Shown here: piece after piece, positions 6,429-11,143 of the stretch
Position numbering within the stretch: position 1 is the first letter of the stretch
Layout of the letters: each line of letters begins with the position of its first letter
Origin: Campylobacterota bacterium
GTDB taxonomy: Bacteria; Campylobacterota; Campylobacteria; Campylobacterales; Sulfurospirillaceae
DNA length: 11,143 nucleotides
Direction of reading: 5' to 3'
Assembly: GCA_009930355.1 (NCBI GenBank)
Contig: RZYK01000054.1
Span: 1-11,143 of the forward strand
Notes under the pieces: model-generated
What the model was told of the DNA's origin: nothing
The model's database searches: none
The model's input: the letters and a program-made list of their open reading frames with translations, nothing else
Position numbers and translations under genes: made by a program

Positions 6429-6442
6429 TTTACATGTAAAAA
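6427..6442. repeat. Iterated palindrome, 16-bp copy in the rnhB leader
   Basis: TTTTTACATGTAAAAA is an exact 16-bp palindrome, the longest copy in the window. It lies just upstream of the rnhB start codon and its ribosome binding site. Confidence 0.85.
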
Positions 6443-6449
6443 TATTAGA

Positions 6450-6477
6450 CTTCTTGCAAAATTCATTTTGCAAGAAG
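6450..6477. repeat. Perfect 13-bp inverted repeat
   Basis: CTTCTTGCAAAAT (6450-6462) and ATTTTGCAAGAAG (6465-6477) are exact inverted repeats with two bases between them. This is at the left end of the MITE-like element. Confidence 0.85.
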
Positions 6478-6482
6478 GAAAA

Positions 6483-6495
6483 GCACCAAGGGTGC
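6483..6495 (-). terminator. Weak candidate terminator after the ATPase gene
   Basis: GCACC (6483-6487) and GGTGC (6491-6495) form a five-pair stem with a three-base loop. On the minus strand it is followed by TTTTCCTT. The short stem and interrupted T-tract make this tentative. Confidence 0.35.
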
Positions 6496-6497
6496 GC

Positions 6498-6520
6498 GGG
6501 CTTTCTGCCGAAGAAAACCC
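6498..6520. repeat. Imperfect 9-bp inverted repeat
   Basis: GGGCTTTCT (6498-6506) and AGAAAACCC (6512-6520) pair with one mismatch (C6501/A6517) around a five-base loop, inside the MITE-like element. Confidence 0.6.
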
Positions 6521-6524
6521 AGTG

Positions 6525-6565
6525 TTAACGTAGCCTTTAGAGCTTTGCTTTAAAGGCTACGTTAA
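6525..6565. repeat. 41-nt near-perfect hairpin
   Basis: TTAACGTAGCCTTTA (6525-6539) and TAAAGGCTACGTTAA (6551-6565) are exact inverted repeats. The 11 bases between them also pair (G-T wobble, then AGC with GCT), giving a 19-pair stem with a TTT loop. No T-tract follows on either strand, so it is not a standard terminator. Confidence 0.85.
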
Positions 6566-6584
6566 GCGTTCTGCAAGAACTCTA

Positions 6585-7658
6585 CTAAAGCTGCAATGCC
6601 CATTCCCAAAAAGGGAAAATGGAAAAACTAAGCCCCTCGATGTCTTTGGCGCTTTCACTGCTTAAAGTGACTACTTCAACCTTCTTTACATGTAAAGACC
6701 AAAAGGTAGGCAAAAGTTTTTGCAAGCGCATCTCAATCGCTTCCGTGGTAGCAAATCCCACGCATAAAATCGCTAAGGATTCTTCAGGGAGATAAAAATC
6801 AATCCCCTCTTCATAAAAGATTTTTTTATCCCGTTTGATAAGCTCTAAAAAAACCATATTTTCAAAACGTCTTAAAAAATCTTTTTTAAAACTCAAGGCA
6901 TCTTTAAACGTAAAATCGAGTAAAAAAACTTTTTTATTGGCATTGGGTTGGTTGAATTTTTCTACAAAAAAAAGCAGTTTTTCATCGACCAACTCCGATG
7001 TAATAGCATAGAGTTTGTCTTTAGAGATTTTGGTAAAACCCTTAAGGTAATTGTAAATTTGAAAGAGTGAAATTTTACTGCCTTGCAGTTCACAAAAACG
7101 TTTGTAAATGAGAAAACGTGTCGGGTCTTTGAGCATTAAAGCGAGCATTTCTTGAATGGTTTTAGCATCGACACTCTCACCCCGTTGTATGTGTTGGGGA
7201 AAGGTACCGTAGTTGGTGTATAAATTGAAAATATGTTCAATATTAGAATGTTTTTTATCGAAAGCCAAAAATTCTTCAAAATCCAAAGGATAAAGGGTGT
7301 AGTTATGAAAGCCCTCAAGTGTTTTACATGTAGAAGGCGTACTAAGGATAATATTGGGGACAGGTGGCAGTTTAAAGGAAAAATCAAAGCCTTCGATGAC
7401 TAAAAGTTGCAGTACATTTTGACGTACAAAACTTTCTAAATATTCTATAACATCGGCTTTTTCAATACGTTCATCTTCTAAATCTATATACAAATATTCT
7501 TTAGAATCATACCTGCTGAGGTGGTCAATCACTATATGGGTTTTTCCACTTTTTCGCGGGCCATGCAAAATAATTTTTGCGTGTTCAAAGTTAATTTTAC
7601 GATCAATAAAAAAATTATTTTTATACGACATTTCATATAAAAGTTGCAGTGTTTTCAT
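6585..7658 (-). CDS. Uncharacterised AAA-type ATPase (AAA_14-like)
   Basis: The 357-residue protein has a Walker A motif GPRKSGKT at 33-40 after a hydrophobic strand. The Walker B position is unusual: LLVIEG at 85-90 instead of a hydrophobic run ending in Asp. A sensor-1-like strand (IILSTPS, 103-109) is followed by YPLDFEEFL at 123-131, which resembles the LyPLsfeEf segment of AAA_14/DUF4143-type ATPases. The C-terminal 200 residues are charged and soluble, with no membrane segment. Cellular role unknown. The start is supported by AAAGGA about eight bases upstream. It is divergent from the S10 operon and upstream of rnhB on the same strand. From memory, Helicobacter pylori has an ATP-binding protein gene in the same place between rnhB and rpsJ, which suggests a long-conserved neighbourhood. 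Two palindrome copies lie within it. Confidence 0.7.
   Translation of the reverse strand: MKTLQLLYEMSYKNNFFIDRKINFEHAKIILHGPRKSGKTHIVIDHLSRYDSKEYLYIDLEDERIEKADVIEYLESFVRQNVLQLLVIEGFDFSFKLPPVPNIILSTPSTCKTLEGFHNYTLYPLDFEEFLAFDKKHSNIEHIFNLYTNYGTFPQHIQRGESVDAKTIQEMLALMLKDPTRFLIYKRFCELQGSKISLFQIYNYLKGFTKISKDKLYAITSELVDEKLLFFVEKFNQPNANKKVFLLDFTFKDALSFKKDFLRRFENMVFLELIKRDKKIFYEEGIDFYLPEESLAILCVGFATTEAIEMRLQKLLPTFWSLHVKKVEVVTLSSESAKDIEGLSFSIFPFWEWALQL
6684..6697. repeat. Iterated palindrome, 14-bp copy in the ATPase gene
   Basis: CTTTACATGTAAAG is an exact 14-bp palindrome, identical to the copy in rnhB; it also reads as LHVK on the coding strand. Confidence 0.85.
7324..7333. repeat. Iterated palindrome, one-mismatch copy
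   Basis: TTACATGTAG inside the ATPase gene keeps the 8-bp core TACATGTA and reads as STCK on the coding strand. Confidence 0.5.
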
Positions 7659-7686
7659 TGTTGCTTTCCTTTGAGCAGTATTTTAA

Positions 7687-7711
7687 TTATTTCCTTATTA
7701 AAAGGAAATAA
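7687..7711. repeat. 10-bp inverted repeat in the divergent ATPase/rpsJ region
   Basis: TTATTTCCTT (7687-7696) and AAGGAAATAA (7702-7711) are exact inverted repeats around a five-base loop. It lies 29-53 bp upstream of the ATPase start codon, between the two divergent genes, and could be an operator or a leader hairpin of the ATPase mRNA. Confidence 0.55.
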
Positions 7712-7746
7712 AATAAGAAATAAAAGTATAAAAAGCCCTATATTTC

Positions 7747-7775
7747 TTGACTTTTGCTATCTATTGTAGTAAAAT
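7747..7775 (+). promoter_or_regulatory. Sigma70 promoter of the S10 ribosomal operon
   Basis: TTGACT (7747-7752) and TAAAAT (7770-7775) are near-consensus -35 and -10 boxes with a 17-base spacer. The expected start near 7782 gives a leader of about 50 bases before rpsJ. I see no convincing attenuator or L4-binding structure in so short a leader. Confidence 0.75.
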
Positions 7776-7832
7776 CATAGTCCTTTAATTAGGTCATCTT
7801 CCAAGGTGGCAAGTTCTTTACAGGGGTCCTAA

Positions 7833-8144
7833 ATGGAAAAAATTAGACTTAAACTCAAGGCGTATGACCATAGAGTTTTAGACAGATCTGTTGCAGCTAT
7901 TGTTGAAGCTGTTAAACGAACTGGAGCCGAAATCGTCGGACCAATTCCTATGCCTACAAAAATCAAGCGCTATACAGTGCTTCGATCACCGCACGTAAAC
8001 AAAACTTCAAGAGAGCAATTTGAGATGAGAATCCATGCACGTATGATTGACATCGTGTCTGCGACGACGGATACAGTTGATTCACTTATGAAACTTGACC
8101 TCGCTCCTGAAGTCAATGTTGAAGTTAGAGCAATGGGTAAATAA
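7833..8144 (+). CDS. rpsJ: 30S ribosomal protein S10
   Basis: The 103-residue protein is full length for S10, with the family features LKAYDHRVLD near the start, then the signature region GPIPMPTKIKRYTVLRSPHV with its conserved proline-rich loop, and REQFEMRIHARMIDI. S10 sits in the head of the small subunit and is also the NusE partner of NusB in antitermination. AGGGG (7822-7826) lies six bases before the ATG. It is the first gene of the S10 operon, 58 bases after the promoter -10. Confidence 0.98.
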   Translation: MEKIRLKLKAYDHRVLDRSVAAIVEAVKRTGAEIVGPIPMPTKIKRYTVLRSPHVNKTSREQFEMRIHARMIDIVSATTDTVDSLMKLDLAPEVNVEVRAMGK

Positions 8145-8148
8145 GGGG
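8143..8148 (+). promoter_or_regulatory. Ribosome binding site that sets the rplC start
   Basis: AAGGGG overlaps the rpsJ stop. Two ATG codons follow in tandem at 8151 and 8154; the distances are two and five bases, so the second ATG is the better start. Confidence 0.6.
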
Positions 8149-8153
8149 TAATG

Positions 8154-8732
8154 ATGGAATATATTATTGAAAAAATCGGCATGAGCCGAACAATTGCAGT
8201 ACCAAGCGTTCCTGTTACGTTACTCAGAGTGTTAGAAGCAAAGGTATGTTCAGTTGATGAGAACAAACGTGCTTTGGTTTCTTATGTAAGTGGCAAAAAA
8301 ATGAACAAAGCAATTGCAGGTCAGCAAAAAAAGTATAACCTTTCTGCTGCATTTAATCGTTTTGTTACATTGGATGTTGCAAATACTGAAGTAGGCGATT
8401 TAAACACTGCACCTTTGAGTGAAGCACAGAGATTAAAAGTTTCTTTGAACACTAAAGGTAGAGGTTTTACAGGTGTTATTAAACGTCATAACTTTCACGG
8501 TGGTCCTGGTGGACATGGTAGCCGTTTCCATAGAGCTCCTGGTTCAATTGGTAACTGTGAATGGCCAGGTCGTGTTCAAAAAGGCAAAAAAATGCCTGGT
8601 CACTATGGTAATACCCAAGTGACAGTACAAAATGAGATCGTTTCATTTGACGCAGAGAATGGCATTTTAGCTGTTAAGGGATCAGTTCCTGGCGCGAATG
8701 GATCATTAGGTAAAGCAAGGATTGTTAAATGA
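8154..8732 (+). CDS. rplC: 50S ribosomal protein L3
   Basis: From ATG 8154 the protein has 192 residues beginning MEYIIEKIGMSRTIAV, as in related L3 proteins; a tandem ATG at 8151 would add one methionine. The L3 signature lies in the middle third, where KGRGFTGVIKRHNFHGGPGGHGSRFHRAPGSIG is interrupted by no insert; this is the loop that reaches the peptidyl transferase centre (key residues R-G-x-G-F and the G/H-rich run). The C-terminal half ends in VKGSVPGANGSLGKARIVK. L3 is an early assembly protein of the large subunit. Its stop overlaps the rplD start (ATGA). Confidence 0.97.
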   Translation: MEYIIEKIGMSRTIAVPSVPVTLLRVLEAKVCSVDENKRALVSYVSGKKMNKAIAGQQKKYNLSAAFNRFVTLDVANTEVGDLNTAPLSEAQRLKVSLNTKGRGFTGVIKRHNFHGGPGGHGSRFHRAPGSIGNCEWPGRVQKGKKMPGHYGNTQVTVQNEIVSFDAENGILAVKGSVPGANGSLGKARIVK

Positions 8733-9343
8733 GTAGCGCAATCGTATTAAATGAAAAACTAGAAAATGTTGGTGCATTAGCTCTTCCAGCAAGTTTTGAA
8801 GAGATTCACTCACACAACTTATATCTTTATGTTAAATCATACCAAGCTGCGCTCCGCTCAAACACAGCTCACTCTAAAACAAAAGGTGAAGTCAGTGGTG
8901 GTGGTAAAAAACCATGGGCTCAAAAAGGTCGTGGTGGTGCTCGTGCTGGTAGTAGAAGAAGTCCTGTATGGGTTGGCGGTGGTGCTGCATTTGGTCCAAA
9001 AGCGAACAGAAATTATGATTTGAAAGTCAATAAAAAACAAAAAAGATTAGCGTTAGAGTTTGCTTTGAATGAAAAAGCGGCAAATAATGCACTTTTTGTT
9101 GTTGATTCTTTAAATATCGAATCAGGCAAAACAAAAGATGCAGCAAGCATAATTAAAACATTGGGTACAAGAGATGCATTGATCGTTAAAGAGTTGGTTG
9201 ATGAAAAAACCATGTTAGCGTTTAGAAATATCCAAAATTGCTATCTTGTTGATGCAAGCGAATTAAATGCTTACTTAGCAACTGCTTTCTATGCAGTAAT
9301 CATAGAAAAATCAGTGCTTGAAACAATCACAAAAGAGGGCTAA
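8729..9343 (+). CDS. rplD: 50S ribosomal protein L4
   Basis: The 204-residue protein has the L4 layout: an N-terminal globular part, the long basic glycine-rich loop at about 45-95 (SGGGKKPWAQKGRGGARAG, then PVWVGGGAAFGP) that extends into the exit tunnel and is a known macrolide-resistance hot spot, and a C-terminal Rossmann-like half. In E. coli L4 also represses its own operon, but the short leader here shows no matching structure. AAGGA (8717-8721) precedes the ATG by seven bases, and the start overlaps the rplC stop. A serine/threonine-rich frame on the other strand is only the antisense of the glycine-rich loop. Confidence 0.97.
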   Translation: MSSAIVLNEKLENVGALALPASFEEIHSHNLYLYVKSYQAALRSNTAHSKTKGEVSGGGKKPWAQKGRGGARAGSRRSPVWVGGGAAFGPKANRNYDLKVNKKQKRLALEFALNEKAANNALFVVDSLNIESGKTKDAASIIKTLGTRDALIVKELVDEKTMLAFRNIQNCYLVDASELNAYLATAFYAVIIEKSVLETITKEG

Positions 9344-9345
9344 GA

Positions 9346-9627
9346 ATGGCTGATATTACTGATATTAAAGCAATCCTTTATACTGAAAAGAGCTTGAGCC
9401 TTCAAGAGAATGGTACGGTTGTTATTCAAACATCTGTTAGAATGACAAAAAATGGCTTGAAAGAAGTATTAAAACAATATTTTGGTTTCACTCCACTCAA
9501 GATCAATTCTCTTAGAGTTATGGGAAAAGTTAAGAAGTTTAAAGGCATTGAAGGCAAACGTAATGATTTTAAAAAGTTTTATGTTCAGTTGCCTGAAGGC
9601 GCAAAACTTGAGAATGTGGAGGCGTAA
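9346..9627 (+). CDS. rplW: 50S ribosomal protein L23
   Basis: The 93-residue protein shows the L23 pattern: ILYTEKSLSLQE near the start (usual P.ITEK motif, with YTEK here), the helix NGLKEVLKQYFGFTPLKINSL and the basic strand GKVKKFKGIEGKRNDFKKFYVQL. L23 sits at the tunnel exit, where trigger factor and SRP dock. It starts two bases after the rplD stop with GAGGG as a Shine-Dalgarno sequence, and two bases separate its stop from rplB. Confidence 0.95.
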   Translation: MADITDIKAILYTEKSLSLQENGTVVIQTSVRMTKNGLKEVLKQYFGFTPLKINSLRVMGKVKKFKGIEGKRNDFKKFYVQLPEGAKLENVEA

Positions 9628-9629
9628 TC

Positions 9630-10460
9630 ATGGCAATAAAATCATTTAAACCTTACACCCCGAGTCGTAGATTTTTAACCAGTCTTGATTCTAAAGATAT
9701 TACTGCAAAAGCAAGTGTTCCTTCTTTGTTAGTAAAAATTGCTGCAACAGCAGGTAGAAATAATAATGGTAGAATCACTTCTCGTCATAAAGAAGCGGGT
9801 GCCAAAAAACTTTACAGAATTATTGATTTTAAACGTACAAAGTTTAACATCGAAGGTACTGTGGCAGCAATCGAATACGATCCAAACAGAAACTGTAGAA
9901 TCGCACTTATTAACTATGTTGACGGTGACAAGAGATATATTCTCCAACCATCAGGGCTAAAAGTAGGCGATAAAGTACAATCAGCAGAAGGCGGACTTGA
10001 TATTAAACCAGGTAACGCTATGAAGCTAAAAAACATTCCTGTAGGTACTATTTTACATAACCTTGAACTTAAGCCTGGTAAGGGTGGTCAGATGGCACGT
10101 AGTGCTGGTGGTTACGCTCAGCTTATGGGTAAAGAGACTCAATATGTTATGGTAAGACTCCCTAGTGGTGAAATGAGACAGGTATTGGCTGAATGTATGG
10201 CAACCGTTGGCGTTGTTGGAAATGAAGATTGGGCAAACGTTGTGATTGGTAAAGCGGGTCGTAACAGACACCGTGGTATTAGACCTCAAACACGTGGTTC
10301 TGCAATGAACCCAGTGGATCACCCACATGGTGGTGGTGAGGGTAAAACTAACTCAGGACGTCATCCAGTAACTCCATGGGGACAACCAACCAAAGGTAGA
10401 AAAACTCGTAAGAAAAAAGCGAGCGACAAACTGATTATTTCTAGAAGAAAAGGAAAATAG
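9630..10460 (+). CDS. rplB: 50S ribosomal protein L2
   Basis: The 276-residue protein is full length. The N-terminal KSFKPYTPSRRF and central RNA-binding domain (IDFKRTKFNIEGTVAAIEYD) are followed by the C-terminal signature PVDHPHGGGEGKTNSGRHP; the functionally important histidine (E. coli H229) corresponds to about H231. A lysine/arginine-rich tail closes the protein. L2 is needed for subunit association and peptidyl transferase activity. GGAGG lies just before the ATG. The next gene, rpsS, starts at the very next base after the stop. Confidence 0.98.
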   Translation: MAIKSFKPYTPSRRFLTSLDSKDITAKASVPSLLVKIAATAGRNNNGRITSRHKEAGAKKLYRIIDFKRTKFNIEGTVAAIEYDPNRNCRIALINYVDGDKRYILQPSGLKVGDKVQSAEGGLDIKPGNAMKLKNIPVGTILHNLELKPGKGGQMARSAGGYAQLMGKETQYVMVRLPSGEMRQVLAECMATVGVVGNEDWANVVIGKAGRNRHRGIRPQTRGSAMNPVDHPHGGGEGKTNSGRHPVTPWGQPTKGRKTRKKKASDKLIISRRKGK

Positions 10461-10742
10461 ATGGCTAGATCGCTAAAAAAAGGTCCTTTTGTTGACGCTC
10501 ATTTGTTGAAAAAAACGCTCGAAGCAAAAGAGACAAAATCAAATAAGCCGATTAAGACATGGTCTCGTAGAAGTACAATTCTTCCTGATATGATCGGACT
10601 TACATTCAATGTTCATAATGGTAGAAACTTTGTTCCTGTCTATGTAACAGAGAACCATATCGGCTATAAAATGGGTGAATTTGCACCAACTCGTACGTTC
10701 AAGGGTCACAAAGGCTCTGTTCAGAAAAAAATTGGTAAGTAG
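10461..10742 (+). CDS. rpsS: 30S ribosomal protein S19
   Basis: The 93-residue protein begins MARSLKKGPFVDAHLLKK and carries the S19 signature VTENHIGYKMGEFAPTRTF followed by KGHKG, all typical. S19 forms part of the small-subunit head next to S13. It begins immediately after the rplB stop, with AAGGA inside the 3' end of rplB as its Shine-Dalgarno sequence. Seven bases separate its stop from rplV. Confidence 0.98.
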   Translation: MARSLKKGPFVDAHLLKKTLEAKETKSNKPIKTWSRRSTILPDMIGLTFNVHNGRNFVPVYVTENHIGYKMGEFAPTRTFKGHKGSVQKKIGK

Positions 10743-10749
10743 GTATAAG

Positions 10750-11082
10750 ATGAGTAAAGCAGTATTAAAATTTATCCGTTTATCACCTACAAAAGCAAGG
10801 TTAGTTGCACGTGAAGTTCAAGGAATGAATGCAGAATTTGCTATGGCAAGTTTAGAATTTATGCCTAACAAAGCGGCAAAAATTATCTCTAAAGTGATCG
10901 CTTCTGCAGTTGCAAATGGCGGATTTGAGCCAAATGAAGTCGTTGTTGCTTCTTGCCGCGTTGATGCAGGTCCAGTGTTGAAGCGTTTTATGCCAAGAGC
11001 AAGAGGTAGTGCTGGTGGCATTAGAAAACCAACTTCTCATATCATTGTTGAAGTAGCAAAAGCTGCAAAGAAGGAAGACTAA
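10750..11082 (+). CDS. rplV: 50S ribosomal protein L22
   Basis: From ATG 10750 the protein has 110 residues and begins MSKAVLKFIRLSPTKARLVA, the standard L22 opening. The frame is open further back to an ATG at 10675, but that would overlap rpsS by 68 bases and add 25 residues not found in the family, so it is rejected. The C-terminal beta hairpin region (RFMPRARGSAGGIRKPTSH) is the part of L22 that lines the exit tunnel near the macrolide site. The Shine-Dalgarno sequence is weak (TAGGTATAAG), consistent with coupling to rpsS. Confidence 0.97.
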   Translation: MSKAVLKFIRLSPTKARLVAREVQGMNAEFAMASLEFMPNKAAKIISKVIASAVANGGFEPNEVVVASCRVDAGPVLKRFMPRARGSAGGIRKPTSHIIVEVAKAAKKED

Positions 11083-11083
11083 G

Positions 11084-11143
11084 ATGGGTCAAAAAGTAAA
11101 TCCGATTGGTTTAAGACTTGGTATTAATAGAAACTGGGATTCA
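11084..11143 (+). CDS. rpsC: 30S ribosomal protein S3, N-terminal fragment (runs off the right edge)
   Basis: Twenty codons are present, reading MGQKVNPIGLRLGINRNWDS, the characteristic start of S3 (GQKVNPxGxRLG). The gene continues beyond the window; its KH domain and C-terminus are not visible. AAGGA (in the end of rplV) lies before the ATG, and one base separates the rplV stop from this start. The position after rplV is the standard S10-operon order. Confidence 0.95.
   Translation, partial: MGQKVNPIGLRLGINRNWDS

Larger units (their letters stand above)
6448..6582. mobile_element. MITE-like structured element between the ATPase gene and rnhB
   Basis: The 135-bp segment begins GACTTCTTGCAAAA and ends, read from the other strand, GAGTTCTTGCAGAA; 12 of 14 end bases match. 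The dinucleotide TA flanks both ends (6446-6447 and 6583-6584), as a target duplication would. It has no open frame of its own, and nearly all of it is inverted repeat: 6450-6477, 6483-6495, 6498-6520 and 6525-6565. Small size, terminal inverted repeats, a possible TA duplication and no coding capacity are the marks of a miniature inverted-repeat transposable element. It sits directly after the ATPase stop codon. Alternatively it could be a structured intergenic RNA or a complex terminator. A transposase family cannot be assigned from the ends alone. Confidence 0.5.

Noticed and set aside
6417..6473. N-terminal extension of rnhB to an upstream ATG
   Set aside because: The extra residues are encoded by the palindrome and the element end, are not expected before the family's first strand, and the downstream ATG has a good AAGGA.
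6046..6528. 160-codon plus-strand open frame opposite rnhB
   Set aside because: It is antisense to a clear RNase HII with catalytic motifs and runs into the inverted-repeat element; its translation shows no recognisable domain.
891..7333. CRISPR or tandem repeat array explanation for the recurring palindrome
   Set aside because: Spacing is irregular (from about 0.1 to 1.8 kb), copies lie inside unrelated genes, and there are no uniform spacers.
7782..7832. L4-type attenuator in the rpsJ leader
   Set aside because: The leader is only about 50 bases and I find only three- to five-pair stems; this is not enough to claim an autoregulatory structure.
8858..9040. Minus-strand frame rich in Ser and Thr, opposite rplD
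   Set aside because: It is the antisense of the glycine/arginine-rich L4 loop; composition and position explain it fully and it has no ribosome binding site or neighbours.
10675..10749. Upstream ATG for rplV
   Set aside because: It overlaps rpsS by 68 bases and adds residues not found in L22; ATG 10750 gives the normal N-terminus.

Overview
The window is AT-rich chromosomal DNA whose protein families and gene order point to a Campylobacterota (Epsilonproteobacteria) genome, most likely Sulfurospirillum or a close relative. That genus-level call rests on the general look of the proteins and on neighbourhoods I recall from Helicobacter and Campylobacter (rnhA-rnc-aroC; rnhB next to an ATPase next to rpsJ). 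No database was searched.

Layout. At 1-55 is the first 18 codons of dnaG (minus strand), divergent from a plus-strand cluster: a membrane-anchored TPR/zinc-ribbon protein resembling LapB (128-1171), rnhA, rnc and aroC. These genes overlap or nearly touch and end at 3333. A convergent hairpin terminator (3339-3363) separates them from the minus-strand feoA-feoB ferrous iron uptake pair (5754-3365). The region upstream of feoA has two good Fur-box-like sequences. Further upstream on the minus strand come rnhB (6416-5868), a 135 bp structured element with imperfect terminal inverted repeats (6448-6582), and an uncharacterised AAA-type ATPase (7658-6585). From 7747 rightwards a strong sigma70 promoter drives the start of the S10 ribosomal protein operon: rpsJ, rplC, rplD, rplW, rplB, rpsS, rplV and the first 20 codons of rpsC, which runs off the window.

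Functional themes. Primase (DnaG) and two RNase H enzymes (types I and II) lie within 6.5 kb, together with RNase III: primer synthesis and removal plus RNA processing. AroC makes chorismate, the last common step to aromatic compounds. FeoAB imports Fe2+. The S10 operon builds both ribosomal subunits.

The most unusual signal is not a gene. The 10-bp palindrome TTACATGTAA occurs seven times exactly and three more times with one mismatch between 891 and 7333, mostly inside coding sequence, on average about once per 0.65 kb. It is absent from the 3.3 kb ribosomal operon. A rough composition-based expectation is well under one copy. It looks like a highly iterated genomic palindrome (uptake signal, methylation target, or chromosome-organising site) rather than a conventional operator. 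The second notable item is the MITE-like element at 6448-6582. No stretch longer than 300 bases lacks a gene.
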